This document shows, one piece after another, positions 16,354-25,447 of a stretch of 64,000 bases of DNA. The notes below the pieces were generated by a model, which searched no databases, was not told the DNA's origin, and was given only the letters and a program-made list of their open reading frames with translations. The stretch spans positions 3,472,001 to 3,536,000 of the forward strand of contig NZ_CP053381.1 in assembly GCF_017868775.1 (NCBI RefSeq). The letters are read 5' to 3'. Source of the DNA: Billgrantia sulfidoxydans. GTDB taxonomy: Bacteria; Pseudomonadota; Gammaproteobacteria; Pseudomonadales; Halomonadaceae. The translations under genes were made by a program, and so were the position numbers. Within the stretch, counting starts at the first letter, position 1, and each line of letters starts with the position of its first letter.

Positions 16354-17517
16354 CTAGAGTGCCTCTTCGTAGACCACCGCCACGTCGCGCAGGCAGGAGC
16401 GCCGCGGGTTGGTCAGGATGCAGGGATCCTCCACGGCGTGTTCGGCCAGAAACGGCACGTCGCTGCTGCGCACGCCGGCGCCGCCCAGCGTTCCGGCGAG
16501 GCCCACGGCCCGCTTGAGCTCGACCAGGTGGGCGAGAAGCCGCTGCTTGACCATGTTCTGCGACAGCCCGCGGCAGTCGATGCCGAGCGTCTGCGCCACC
16601 CGCGTGAAGCGCTCCGGGGCGGCCTCGAAGTTGAAGGCGACCACGTGCTCGAGGAGCATCGAGTTGCACAGCCCGTGGGGCAGGTCGAGAAAGCCGCCCA
16701 GGCTGTGCGACATGGCGTGCACCGCGCCGAGGATGGCGTTGGAGAAGGCCAGCCCCGCCTGCATGCTGCCCAGCATGACCTGGGCGCGCAGCTCGCCATC
16801 GTGGGGGTTGTCGACCAGCGCCACCAGGTTGGCGTTGATCAGCCGCATCGCCTCCAGCGCGTGGCTGTCGGTCAGCGGCCCGCTACCGGTGGAGACAAAG
16901 GCCTCGATGGCGTGCACCAGCGCATCGACCCCGGTGCAGGCGGTGAGGAACGGATCCATGGTCAGCGTGACCTGAGGGTCGATCAGCGAGACGTCGGGCA
17001 CCACCGACTTGCTGATGATCGAGAACTTCATGCGCCGCTGGGGATCGGAGATGATCGCGAACTGGGAGACGTCGGCCGAGGTGCCCGCCGTCGAGGGAAT
17101 GAAGATCAGCGGCGGGATCGGCACGCGAATGGTGTCGACGCCTTCGAAGTCGAGAATGTGGCCGTCGTGGGCCACCACGATGCCGATGCCCTTGGCGCAG
17201 TCCATTGGACTACCGCCGCCCACCGCGACGATGGCATCGCAGCCGTAGTCGCGGTAGACCGCAGCCCCCGCCATGACCTCCTCGGCCCGCGGGTTCGGCG
17301 ACACCTGCAGAAAGCGGTGACAGGGAATGCCGCAGGCGGCCAGGTCGGCCTCGACCTCGGCGACCCAGCCGGCGGCCAGCACCCCCGGGTCGGAGACCAG
17401 CAGGATGCGGTGCGCCCCGAAGGTCTGGGCGTAGTTGGCGACGGCGTGACGGGAGCCGTCGCCGAAGATGATCTCGGGGGCCACGAACTTGCGTAACTGG
17501 GCGATGCTGCTCGACAT
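16354..17517 (-). CDS. ercA: Iron-containing alcohol dehydrogenase, ErcA-like
   Basis: The 387-residue group III alcohol dehydrogenase has the NAD-binding GGGSPMDCAKG (about 99-109), PSTAGTSADVS, and metal ligands in DALVHAIEAF and AVHAMSHSLGGFLDLPHG. It lies between an ErcS-like kinase and the pqq operon, the arrangement of ErcA (PA1991) in Pseudomonas. There it is needed for induction of the PQQ-dependent ethanol oxidation system, possibly by generating or removing an inducer rather than as the main catabolic enzyme. The start is the ATG at 17517. It is minus strand and probably cotranscribed with ercS. Confidence 0.88.
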   Translation of the reverse strand: MSSSIAQLRKFVAPEIIFGDGSRHAVANYAQTFGAHRILLVSDPGVLAAGWVAEVEADLAACGIPCHRFLQVSPNPRAEEVMAGAAVYRDYGCDAIVAVGGGSPMDCAKGIGIVVAHDGHILDFEGVDTIRVPIPPLIFIPSTAGTSADVSQFAIISDPQRRMKFSIISKSVVPDVSLIDPQVTLTMDPFLTACTGVDALVHAIEAFVSTGSGPLTDSHALEAMRLINANLVALVDNPHDGELRAQVMLGSMQAGLAFSNAILGAVHAMSHSLGGFLDLPHGLCNSMLLEHVVAFNFEAAPERFTRVAQTLGIDCRGLSQNMVKQRLLAHLVELKRAVGLAGTLGGAGVRSSDVPFLAEHAVEDPCILTNPRRSCLRDVAVVYEEAL

Positions 17518-17631
17518 GGCGCCCGTACCTCGTTGTCGTTGTCATGGGTGTCATCGCTGAGAGTACCCGATGCCACCGGCGGCTTCCCTACACCCATGGT
17601 CTCAACGTCTCGCACCGCGGGCAGCCACTGC

Positions 17632-18783
17632 TCACCGGCGGCAGAACACCCGTGACTCGTGCACGTTGCGCGGGGTCAGGCCGGTAACGGAGCGCTCGCC
17701 GGCCTCGGCCTGATGGCGGGCGGCCTCGATCAGGTGGTGCTCCGGCGACAGCGAACAGACCGGGTCGGTGGCGGCGGCGTCACCGGTGAGCAGGTAGGCC
17801 TGGCAGCGGCAGCCGCCGACGTCCCGGTGGCGCTCGTCGCAGCGGCGGCACGGCTCGCGCATCCAGCCATCGCCGCGGTAGCGGTTGAAGGCCTCGCTGT
17901 CGTACCAGATCTCGCGCAGCGGCCGCTCGCGCACGTTGGGAAAGGTCATCGGCAGTATCCGTGCGCTGTGGCACGGCAGCACCGCGCCGTCGGGCACCAC
18001 GGTCATGAAGATCGCCCCCCAGCCGCCCATGCACGCCTTGGGACGGTCGTTGTAGTAGTCGGGCACCACGAACAGCAGGCGCATGTCGCGCCCCTGCGCC
18101 GCCAGCCGCTCGCGCCAGCGCGCGGTGGTGGCCTCGGCCGTTTCGAGCTGCTCGCGGCTCGGCAGCAGCCCCTCGCGATTGAGCTGCGCCCAGCCGTACA
18201 TCTGGCAGTTGGCCAGCTCCACGGCGTCGGCACCCAGCTCGTCGCACAGGGCGATGATGGCGTCGAGCTCGTCGATGTTGTGACGATGCAGCACCACGTT
18301 GAGCACCATCGGGTAACCGGCGGCCTTGACCGCGCGGGCCATGGCGAGTTTCCTGGCGTGGGCCTTGGGCGAGCCGGCCACCGCCGCGGCGACGTCCGGG
18401 TCGGAGGCCTGCAGGCTGATCTGGATATGGTCAAGGCCGGCCGCGTGCAGCGCCGCGATGCGCGCCTCGTCGAGCCCCAGCCCGGAGGTGATCAGGTTGG
18501 TATAGAAGCCGAGCCGGCGCGCCTCGGCGACCAGGGTCTCGAGGTCCTGGCGCACCAGCGGCTCGCCGCCGGAGAAGCCCATCTGCACCGCGCCCATGGC
18601 GCGGGCCTGGGCCAGCACGTCCAGCCACTCCTCGGTGGCGAGCTCCTCCTTCACCGCGGCGAAGTCGAGCGGATTGGAGCAGTAGGCGCACTGCAGCGGG
18701 CAGCGGTAGGTCAGCTCGGCGAGCAGCCACAGCGGGGCGCCGGTGGCACCGTTGACGGCAGCGGTGTGAGTACGGTCAGTCAT
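17632..18783 (-). CDS. pqqE: PqqE, radical SAM PqqA peptide cyclase
   Basis: The 383-residue protein has the radical-SAM motif [18 protein letters not shown] and the C-terminal SPASM cysteines ([16 protein letters not shown], then CSLSPEHH). It cross-links Glu and Tyr of PqqA as the first step of pyrroloquinoline quinone synthesis. The start at [10 protein letters not shown] overlaps pqqD by 8 bases. It is the last gene of the complete pqqABCDE operon. A 20-30 residue tail after the SPASM region ([10 protein letters not shown]...) differs from the second pqqE copy. Confidence 0.95.
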   Translation of the reverse strand: MTDRTHTAAVNGATGAPLWLLAELTYRCPLQCAYCSNPLDFAAVKEELATEEWLDVLAQARAMGAVQMGFSGGEPLVRQDLETLVAEARRLGFYTNLITSGLGLDEARIAALHAAGLDHIQISLQASDPDVAAAVAGSPKAHARKLAMARAVKAAGYPMVLNVVLHRHNIDELDAIIALCDELGADAVELANCQMYGWAQLNREGLLPSREQLETAEATTARWRERLAAQGRDMRLLFVVPDYYNDRPKACMGGWGAIFMTVVPDGAVLPCHSARILPMTFPNVRERPLREIWYDSEAFNRYRGDGWMREPCRRCDERHRDVGGCRCQAYLLTGDAAATDPVCSLSPEHHLIEAARHQAEAGERSVTGLTPRNVHESRVFCRR

Positions 18784-19051
18784 ATTCGATCCAGCCCTGC
18801 CGCAAGGCCTCGTCGAAGAACTCGATGACGTCCTGAGCGAGCTCACCGCCTGCCCCCTCGGGGTAGCGACGGCTGAGCTCGTCGATCACCTCGGCGATAT
18901 CGCGCTCACCGTCGACCAGTGAGAGAATCGCGCCGGCGCTGTCGTTGAGCTGCACCATGCCCTCGGGATAGAGCAGCACGTGGCGGCCCTGGGCCGCTTC
19001 CCACTGCAGGCGCCAGCCGCGGCGAAGCGCCGGCACCGAGCAGGCGTTCAT
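18776..19051 (-). CDS. pqqD: PqqD, PqqA-binding chaperone
   Basis: The 91-residue protein has the PqqD pattern [27 protein letters not shown] and a C-terminal helix ending RQGWIEYD. It binds PqqA and delivers it to PqqE. The frame is open far upstream, but the ATG at 19051 overlaps the pqqC stop as ATGA and gives the normal family length. It overlaps pqqE by 8 bases, so the three genes are translationally coupled. Confidence 0.93.
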   Translation of the reverse strand: MNACSVPALRRGWRLQWEAAQGRHVLLYPEGMVQLNDSAGAILSLVDGERDIAEVIDELSRRYPEGAGGELAQDVIEFFDEALRQGWIEYD

Positions 19052-19815
19052 GCCACCCCCCGATGGAACACGGCCCGATCGGTCACGCTGTGGTAGGGCG
19101 GGCGCCCGAGCTGGTAGGCCAGGGTCATGGCGTCGAGCATGCTCCACAGCACATCGAGCTTGAACTGCAGGATCTCCAGGGCGCGCTGCTGGGCGGCGGC
19201 GGTGGTGCACACCGCCAGCGCCACCTCGAGGCCATGGTCGACGTCGCGTCGGGCCTCCTTGAGGCGCTTGCGGAAGTAGCCGTAGCCGGCCTCGTCGATC
19301 CAGGGGTAGTGACCCGGCCAGGTGTCGAGCCGGCTCTGGTGCGCCTGGGGGGCGAACAGCTCGGTCAGCGACGAGATCGCCGCCTCCTGCCAGCTCGCCC
19401 GGCGCACGAAGTTGACGTAGGCGTCGACGGCGAAGCGCACGCCGGGCAGCACGTGCTCCTGGGCCCACAGTTCATCGCGGGTCAGCCCGACCGCCTCGCC
19501 CAGGGTCAGCCATGCCTCGATGCCGCCGGCGTCGTCATCGCGACCGTCGTGGTCGAGCAGGCGCTGGATCCAGCGGCGGCGGGTGGCGGCATCGGGGCAG
19601 TTGGCCAGCAGCGCGGCATCCTTCTGCGGGATCATCACCTGGTAGTAGAAGCGGTTGGCGACCCAGCCGCGGATCTGCTCCGGCGTGGCGCGCCCCTCGG
19701 CCATGTCGACCTGGTAGGGGTGATGGATATGGTAGTAGGCCCCCTTGGCCAGCAGGGCCTGGCGGAAAGCCTCGGGCGTCAGCGCAGCGGCGGTCGGTGT
19801 TTCAACGATGTTCAT
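19048..19815 (-). CDS. pqqC: PqqC, final oxidase of PQQ synthesis
   Basis: The 255-residue protein is all-helical and cofactor-free, with the conserved [12 protein letters not shown] near the N-terminus, [20 protein letters not shown], and [28 protein letters not shown]. PqqC carries out the last ring closure and eight-electron oxidation to PQQ. The length is typical (about 250). It follows pqqB after 70 bases and is joined to pqqD by an ATGA overlap. It is the only pqqC in the window; the pqqADE-like operon has none. Confidence 0.95.
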   Translation of the reverse strand: MNIVETPTAAALTPEAFRQALLAKGAYYHIHHPYQVDMAEGRATPEQIRGWVANRFYYQVMIPQKDAALLANCPDAATRRRWIQRLLDHDGRDDDAGGIEAWLTLGEAVGLTRDELWAQEHVLPGVRFAVDAYVNFVRRASWQEAAISSLTELFAPQAHQSRLDTWPGHYPWIDEAGYGYFRKRLKEARRDVDHGLEVALAVCTTAAAQQRALEILQFKLDVLWSMLDAMTLAYQLGRPPYHSVTDRAVFHRGVA

Positions 19816-19885
19816 GGCGAGCCCCTATGTGTACTGGCTTGTTGTTATCTTCAGTTCAGCGGCGCGACGACGATGCTCCTGGCCG

Positions 19886-20815
19886 CTACAGGGTGAGCTG
19901 CATGCCGTCGTGGGCGACCTCGATGCCGTGCCGGTCGAGCACGGCGCGCTCGGCCGAGGTTTCGTCCAGGATCGGGTTGGTGTTGTTGATATGAATAAGG
20001 ATGCGCCGCGTCGTCTCGGGCAGTGCGTCGAGCTCGGCGATCATGCCGCCCTCCCCGGCCAGGGCCAGATGCCCCATCTCGCGCCCGGTGGCGTCGGTGA
20101 TGCCCAGACGCGCCATCTCGTCGTCGTGCCACAGGGTGCCATCCACCAGCACGCAGTCGGCCTCGGCCATCAGCGCCCGCGCCGCGTCGCTCGGCTCTCC
20201 CAGGCCGGGCGCGTAGAAGAGCGCGCCGCCCGTCAGCCTGTCGTGGAACAGCAGCCCCAGGTTGTCGCCGGTCGCCGGCGAACCGCGGCGGGGAGAGTAA
20301 GGTGGCGCATTGGAGCTCAGCGAGAGTGCAGTGATCTCGAGTTCGGGGCAGCTCGGCACCCGGAAGGTGCAACGCTCGCATGCGTCCGCCAGCGGAATCT
20401 CGCGCCAGGCGAGCCCACCGTTCCAGTGGCGCAGCATGGGAAACAGCGGGAAGCCGCTGGAAAGGTCATCATGCACGCGAGGCGTGCACCAGACGTCGAA
20501 GGGGCACCCTTCGCGCAGCGACAGCAGGCCGCTGACGTGATCGATCTGGGCATCCACGAGCAGCACCTCGGCGATGCCGCTGTCACGCAGGCCACGGGTC
20601 GGCCAGAGCGCCGGATGGGCGTTGAGCTGGGCGCGGATATCGGGCGAGGCGTTGCACAACAGCCAGCGCTCGCCGTCCATGCTGACGGCGATGGAGGATT
20701 GGGTCCTGGGGCTCAGGCCGACGCGCCCCTGGCGCACCCCACGGCAGTTGTCACAGTTGCAGTTCCATTGCGGAAAACCGCCGCCGGCAGCCGAGCCGAG
20801 TATGAGCACCTGCAT
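19886..20815 (-). CDS. pqqB: PqqB, metallo-beta-lactamase-fold PQQ synthesis enzyme
   Basis: The 309-residue protein starts [21 protein letters not shown] and carries the zinc-type CNCxNC cluster plus the metallo-beta-lactamase core in [15 protein letters not shown] and HINNTNPIL. PqqB is thought to hydroxylate the cross-linked tyrosine intermediate or help release product; its role is still debated. It starts 70 bases after pqqA, with a strong stem-loop in between (20834-20857), so it is probably expressed less than the precursor gene. Confidence 0.95.
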   Translation of the reverse strand: MQVLILGSAAGGGFPQWNCNCDNCRGVRQGRVGLSPRTQSSIAVSMDGERWLLCNASPDIRAQLNAHPALWPTRGLRDSGIAEVLLVDAQIDHVSGLLSLREGCPFDVWCTPRVHDDLSSGFPLFPMLRHWNGGLAWREIPLADACERCTFRVPSCPELEITALSLSSNAPPYSPRRGSPATGDNLGLLFHDRLTGGALFYAPGLGEPSDAARALMAEADCVLVDGTLWHDDEMARLGITDATGREMGHLALAGEGGMIAELDALPETTRRILIHINNTNPILDETSAERAVLDRHGIEVAHDGMQLTL

Positions 20816-20833
20816 GGCGACTCCCCCCGAATC

Positions 20834-20857
20834 GAACGGGGCCGTACGGCCCCGTTC
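20834..20857 (-). terminator. Perfect 10-bp hairpin between pqqA and pqqB
   Basis: GAACGGGGCC (20834-20843) pairs perfectly with GGCCCCGTTC (20848-20857) around a GTAC loop. It lies 28 bases after the pqqA stop and 19 bases before pqqB. No U-run follows on the minus strand, so it is more likely a processing or stability hairpin, or a leaky terminator, that protects a short pqqA message. This fits the abundant pqqA transcript known in other PQQ producers. Confidence 0.6.
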
Positions 20858-20884
20858 ATGAATGGCACGGTTCGGATAGTCCGA

Positions 20885-20956
20885 TCAGCGGTTGGCGATG
20901 TAGAGGGTGACCTCGAAACCGAGGCGCAGGTCACGAAAGCTGGGCTTGGTCCACAT
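20885..20956 (-). CDS. pqqA: PqqA, PQQ precursor peptide
   Basis: The 23-residue peptide contains the canonical core [11 protein letters not shown] with Glu15 and Tyr19, the residues joined to make PQQ, and ends IANR. A ribosome site AGGAGAG lies before the ATG. It heads the complete pqqABCDE operon on the minus strand. Length and sequence are standard, unlike the second copy at 5759-5833. Confidence 0.95.
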   Translation of the reverse strand: MWTKPSFRDLRLGFEVTLYIANR

Positions 20957-20994
20957 GGCGTCTCTCCTGTTGGATTCCTGGGTGATTGGCAGCC

Positions 20995-21014
20995 GTGCCG
21001 TGGGGCGACGGCAC
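20995..21014. promoter_or_regulatory. Inverted repeat upstream of pqqA
   Basis: GTGCCGT (20995-21001) and ACGGCAC (21008-21014) form a perfect 7-bp inverted repeat with a 6-base spacer, 39-58 bases upstream of the pqqA start. Position suits an operator or a 5' leader structure for the pqq operon. It could also belong to the end of the upstream kinase-side sequence. No other function is visible in this 212-base gap. Confidence 0.35.
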
Positions 21015-21168
21015 GAACCCAGTAAAGCATTCGAGGCGCACTCGGGAGGCGCTACTTTGGAGGGAGGCCGCCTCCTTCATTGGAGCCAACCGGGAAGTCG
21101 GGCCGCGCCTCCTGACCGGTGCACGCAGGAAGCGCCGGGGCCGAAGCCCCGAGGCCGGCCCTGCCCGG

Positions 21169-23352
21169 CTAGCGCTCCTCCCGCCGAGCCTCGAGCCAGC
21201 CTTCCAGCGCCGCCAGGGTCACGGGGATACTGGCCAGCAGGACCTGGAGTTCGGCCGCCGCCTCGCGACGCTGCTCGGCGCGGGCAAATCGTTCCAGGCG
21301 CTGGGCGATGCCGGCCAGGCGGCGCCCGCCCAGGCTGCCCGATTCGCCCTTGATGCGATGGGCCCCCTGCTCCAACCGCGCCATGTCGTCCCTCTCCCAG
21401 GCGGCGTGAAGATTCTCGGCATGCTGCTGCAGCTGCTCGCGATGCACGGCCAACAGGGTGGCGAGCGCCTCCGCCCCCAGCGTTTCCTGCAGTTCGACGA
21501 GCACGTCCTCATCCACGATGCCGTCCGGCGAGCCCTCGGCCGGCGCCGGGTCCGATGTGCCGGGCAGTGCTCTCCCCGACAAGCCATGCCGGAGCGAGGC
21601 CGCCAACTCGTCGCGCCGCAGCGGCTTCACCAGGTAGTCGGTCATGCCGGCCATCAGGCAGCGTTCGCGCTCGGCGCCCGGCCCGCCTGCGGTCATGGCC
21701 ACGATCGGCACCCTGGCGCACCAGCCGCCGGCCGCGCGCAAGCGTCGAGTGGTTTCCAGGCCGTCCATGCCCGGCATCTGCACGTCCATGAAGATCAGGT
21801 CGAAAGTCTCGCTGGCGGCCAGTTCCAGCGCTCGGCTGCCGCTCTCCACCACGCTGACGTGGCAGCCGTGGCGTTCGAGCAGGGCCACCGCCACCTGCTG
21901 GTTCACCGGGTCGTCCTCCACCAGCAGCACCCTGACGCCCACCGCCGGCTCCAACTTTGCCGGCTCGGGCGTTTCCGGCTCATGCTCGCCGTGGGACGGC
22001 TCCAGCGGCAGCTCGATCCAAAAACGGCTGCCCCGGCCGGGATGGCTATCCACGCCAATGGCGCCGCCCATGGCCTCGGCCAGGCGCCGGCAGATGGCGA
22101 GCCCGAGCCCGGTCCCGCCGTAGCGCCTGGCCGTCGAAGCATCGCCTTGACGAAAGGGTTCGAAGAGCCAGGCCAGCTTGTCTTCCGGGATGCCCGGACC
22201 GGTATCGCAGACCGCCAGGTTCAGTCGCCCCTGCGCACTCAGCGTCGCCTCGACACGCACTTCGCCCTGCTCGGTGAACTTGATGGCATTGGAGAGAAGG
22301 TTGAGCAGCACCTGGCGCAATCGGGTCGGGTCCCCCATGAGCGACTCGGGCAGGACCGGCGATATCTGCGTCACCAACGCCAGGCCTTTGCCCCGGGCGC
22401 GCGGTGCGAAGAGTTCGCAGGCGTCGTCGATCAGCGCAGCCAGGCGGAACGGACGCCGCTCGAGTTCCAGCTTGCCCGACTCGATCTTGGAGAAGTCGAG
22501 GATGTCGTTGATCAGTTCCAGCAGGCGCGCCGCGCTGACGTGCAGGGTTCGGGCATACTCGCGGGACTGGGCGTCGATCGGCTGATCGAGGAGCAGGTCG
22601 CTCATGCCGATGACGCCGTTGAGCGGCGTGCGAATCTCGTGGCTGACCGTGGCCAGGAACTCCGATTTCGACTGGCTGGCGGCTTCGGCCCGGCGGGCAG
22701 TGAACTGGAGCTTGCGGCTCAGCGATTCCAGCGAGCGACGTGCCTCGGCATTGTCACGCGCCTCGCGCACCAGAAAGACGATCACCAGCATGGCGGCCAG
22801 GCTCATGGCCAGGATCAGCGCCAGCAACAGGGCATAGAGGGTCTGCAGCACCTTGCGATCATGGGTCGCCGACTCGGCCAGGTGGCCGTTGACGGCGATG
22901 ATCAGCTGCTCGGTCAGCCCCCCCACGCGCTCCAGGCGGTCGGCCAATACCCAGCGCTCCCCCTCTTCCAGCTGGGCGATCTCCTGGAGCAGGCGATCCA
23001 GGTCGTCAATGAGCACGATCAGGTCGGACAGCAGCCGGTCGGCCAGGGACACCTGGGCGAGGGCGCGACTGATGTCGCCGCGCTGCAGCAGATTGACGCG
23101 ACTGTAGATCAGTTCGAAGCGCAGTCTCAGCGCCTCCAGGGAGCTTACATTGGCCGTGTGCAACGCCAGGTCGCTGCGCAGCTGGGTGATGTCGCGGTCG
23201 AGCTTGTAGGCGTGCCAGGCCGCGTCTTCGATCACGCTCTGGTGGAGCTGCTCCTGACGCCAGGCGGTCAGCCCCACCACCACCAGGGCGGCGGTGAAGA
23301 ACATCAGGGCCGCCGCCGCCCCCAGCTTCAGTCGTAGCGGGTAGCGCAGCAT
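21169..23352 (-). CDS. Membrane hybrid histidine kinase with receiver and Hpt domains
   Basis: The 727-residue protein has a first transmembrane helix at about 10-30, a periplasmic helical sensor region (about 35-165), a second helix at 168-195, HisKA with [13 protein letters not shown], HATPase ([22 protein letters not shown]), a receiver ([11 protein letters not shown]) and a C-terminal Hpt domain with [13 protein letters not shown]. It is a BarA/ArcB-type unorthodox phosphorelay kinase. The ligand is unknown. It lies upstream of pqqA on the same strand with a 212-base gap, so it is probably separately transcribed, but it may govern the PQQ regulon. Confidence 0.88.
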   Translation of the reverse strand: MLRYPLRLKLGAAAALMFFTAALVVVGLTAWRQEQLHQSVIEDAAWHAYKLDRDITQLRSDLALHTANVSSLEALRLRFELIYSRVNLLQRGDISRALAQVSLADRLLSDLIVLIDDLDRLLQEIAQLEEGERWVLADRLERVGGLTEQLIIAVNGHLAESATHDRKVLQTLYALLLALILAMSLAAMLVIVFLVREARDNAEARRSLESLSRKLQFTARRAEAASQSKSEFLATVSHEIRTPLNGVIGMSDLLLDQPIDAQSREYARTLHVSAARLLELINDILDFSKIESGKLELERRPFRLAALIDDACELFAPRARGKGLALVTQISPVLPESLMGDPTRLRQVLLNLLSNAIKFTEQGEVRVEATLSAQGRLNLAVCDTGPGIPEDKLAWLFEPFRQGDASTARRYGGTGLGLAICRRLAEAMGGAIGVDSHPGRGSRFWIELPLEPSHGEHEPETPEPAKLEPAVGVRVLLVEDDPVNQQVAVALLERHGCHVSVVESGSRALELAASETFDLIFMDVQMPGMDGLETTRRLRAAGGWCARVPIVAMTAGGPGAERERCLMAGMTDYLVKPLRRDELAASLRHGLSGRALPGTSDPAPAEGSPDGIVDEDVLVELQETLGAEALATLLAVHREQLQQHAENLHAAWERDDMARLEQGAHRIKGESGSLGGRRLAGIAQRLERFARAEQRREAAAELQVLLASIPVTLAALEGWLEARREER

Positions 23353-23379
23353 GCGGCGATGCCTCGCGTCGGATCGGGG

Positions 23380-23901
23380 TTAGGGGACATGGACGCTGCC
23401 CACATGCCATACCGAACGGTGGCGAATGGTTTCGTTGAGCAACTCCGGATGCTCGTCGAAGGGATAGAGGACGAACATCGGCCCCAGGTCACGTACGGCA
23501 ATGGGCTCCCCGTCGCGTTCGAGGGCCAGGATGACGTCATAGGCATGAAAGTCGGCGACCGGCACCTCGGATTCGTACTCGTTCAGCGCCCGGATCCGCA
23601 CATGGTCGCTGCGGGTGCCGGCCGCCTCCAGCAGGGCGCGCAGCAGTGGCCCCTCGAAGCGGCCGACGCCCTCGGTCCAGGGGGTGCTCGTCTCGATCAC
23701 ACCCTGGGGGAGGGACTTCAGCATCGCGCGATCAAGATGCAGCTCCTCACCGACGTTGGGGTGCTCGATATCGCCCACCACCCTGAGCAGCACGTCGCCC
23801 TGCGGGGGTGGCAACGGCTCCGCCATCAGCGGCAAGGCAACGCTGGACAGGAGAAACAAGCTGACGGTCAAGACGGCGCGACCAGGCCACAATGAAGACA
23901 T
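23380..23901 (-). CDS. Exported molybdopterin-oxidoreductase-fold protein
   Basis: The 173-residue protein starts with a signal peptide (SSLWPGRAVLTVSLFLLSSV, cleavage near LMA-EPL). The mature part resembles the sulfite-oxidase/YedY molybdopterin-binding fold: VLLRVVGDIEHPN, then FEGPLLRALLEAAGTRSDHVRIRALNEYESEVPVADF, and FVLYPFDE. The cysteine that binds molybdenum in active family members is not present, so it is probably a redox-inactive binding protein. The gene lies 27 bases upstream of the hybrid kinase on the same strand and could provide its periplasmic sensory partner. Confidence 0.65.
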   Translation of the reverse strand: MSSLWPGRAVLTVSLFLLSSVALPLMAEPLPPPQGDVLLRVVGDIEHPNVGEELHLDRAMLKSLPQGVIETSTPWTEGVGRFEGPLLRALLEAAGTRSDHVRIRALNEYESEVPVADFHAYDVILALERDGEPIAVRDLGPMFVLYPFDEHPELLNETIRHRSVWHVGSVHVP

Positions 23902-24016
23902 CGAGGGGCTTCCGTGTTTTTGCAAAGCCCCAAGCCTACGCGAATCGCCGAAAAAGTTCAGGTCGAACGACTGGCTAACCAACGGCAGGGGGCCGCGCCC
24001 CCTGCCGGGCCCGTCG

Positions 24017-24829
24017 TCACGCCTCCCCGTCCTTCTGTTCGCAGCGCACCAGGTCCTCGTAGGCGTGCCAGCTGGCATGCCCCAGCACCGGCAGGATCAG
24101 CGCCAGACCGATGTAGAAGGTCAGCACTCCCACCAGCACGCACGCGGTCAGGATGACGGCCCACAGCAGCATCGGCCGGAAGTTGCGCGCCACGGCACGC
24201 ACGCTGGCTTCGATGCCCTCCATGAAGGTCAGGTCCTGGTCCATCAGGGTCGGGATGGCCACCACGCTGATGGAGAAGGCGCCGAAGGCCAGCACGGCCC
24301 CCACTGCGGTGCCCACCGCTATCAGGCCAAGCCCGTCCGGGGTGGTCAGCAGGGAGGCGTAGAGTTCGACCGCCCCAGGCGCCTCGAAGCCGAAGAAGAG
24401 CGCGAACAGCAGCGTGGCCAGGCGGATCCAGGCGAGAAAGAAGATCATCATCATCACGCCCATCATCGCCAGTTGCCCCGCGTGCGGGCGCCAGGCGCCG
24501 AAGGCGTCGCCCAGGTGCGGCGCGCGCCCCTCCTCGAGGGCACGGCTGATGCCATAGGAGCCGACCGCCACCAGCGGCCCGAGGAACATGAAGCCCGCCA
24601 CCAGTGGCAGCAGCCAGTGCCACAGGTCGAGTAAGACGGCACCTGCCGTGATGGCAATACTCAGGCCGACCCAGAACATGCCGTAGGCGAGGCTGACCGC
24701 CGCGGCCTGACGGAAGTCCTCGAAGCCGGCCGACAGCCAGGCCTTGGGCCTGTCCATGCCGATCGGGTTGATGATGATCTTGACGTTGGGAGTGGAGGGC
24801 TGTCCGGCACTTCTTGTGGCTGCATTCAT
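24017..24829 (-). CDS. DUF2189 family membrane protein
   Basis: The 270-residue protein has about six transmembrane helices and the family pattern PKAWLSAGFEDFRQA followed by LAYGMFWVGLSI and GFMFLGPLVAVGSYGISRALEEG. DUF2189 proteins often accompany cytochrome oxidase genes and may act in respiratory assembly, but the function is not established. I use the ATG at 24829 (MNAATRSAG) preceded by GGGGT; an upstream ATG at 24853 is possible. It is divergent from the flavocytochrome pair at 25063. Confidence 0.8.
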   Translation of the reverse strand: MNAATRSAGQPSTPNVKIIINPIGMDRPKAWLSAGFEDFRQAAAVSLAYGMFWVGLSIAITAGAVLLDLWHWLLPLVAGFMFLGPLVAVGSYGISRALEEGRAPHLGDAFGAWRPHAGQLAMMGVMMMIFFLAWIRLATLLFALFFGFEAPGAVELYASLLTTPDGLGLIAVGTAVGAVLAFGAFSISVVAIPTLMDQDLTFMEGIEASVRAVARNFRPMLLWAVILTACVLVGVLTFYIGLALILPVLGHASWHAYEDLVRCEQKDGEA

Positions 24830-25062
24830 TGTCGTACCCCGTTTGGTCGCCATGAGAAGGACGATGCGAGCGTTTTTCCGGCCGGGAGGTCCGGATGACG
24901 TCTTGTTGTCTTCGTACTCCTCTACTGTAGTTGAGCGGGCTCAAGGCTGCCGCGCAATGTTGTCAACGCAGCGCGCAAACCAGCCTGCCCCGAGTGCGTT
25001 CGACATGAACGTGCGCTTCGCAGGCGTGGTCCAACGGGAGGAAATCCATCAGGAACTTGCCG

Positions 25063-25437
25063 ATGAAACGGACCCTTCACGAGGCGATCGCGATGCTGCT
25101 CGGCGTGCTGCCGCTGCTGGGAAGCGCTATCCCAAGCCTTGCCGAAGACACCTTCTCCACCGAGCAGATGGCCCTCATGGCGGGCGCCTGCGCCAACTGC
25201 CACGGCACCGACGGACGACTGGCCGGCAGCGTGCCGACCATCGCCGGGAGGCCCGCCGCCGTTCTCGAAGCGCGACTGCTCGCCTTCAAGCGCGACGAGG
25301 CGAGCGATGCCACCGTCATGAACCGTATCGCCAAGGGCTTCAGCGACGAGGAACTGGCTGCCCTGGCCGGCCATTTTTCCGCCATCGACCCACAGGCCGA
25401 CGAGGCCTGGGAAACCGAACAGGGAGCACAGGAGTGA
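25063..25437 (+). CDS. fccA: Monoheme cytochrome c subunit of flavocytochrome c-like dehydrogenase
   Basis: The 124-residue protein has a signal peptide (cleavage near SLA-EDT) and one CANCH heme motif at about 46-50, with a candidate distal methionine in DATVMNRIAKGF. The ATG at 25063 follows AGGA. The next gene, 10 bases later, is the FAD subunit, so the pair resembles periplasmic flavocytochrome c sulfide dehydrogenase (FccAB). Many FccA proteins are diheme; this is the short monoheme form. Confidence 0.82.
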   Translation: MKRTLHEAIAMLLGVLPLLGSAIPSLAEDTFSTEQMALMAGACANCHGTDGRLAGSVPTIAGRPAAVLEARLLAFKRDEASDATVMNRIAKGFSDEELAALAGHFSAIDPQADEAWETEQGAQE

Positions 25438-25447
25438 GACCCACGCC

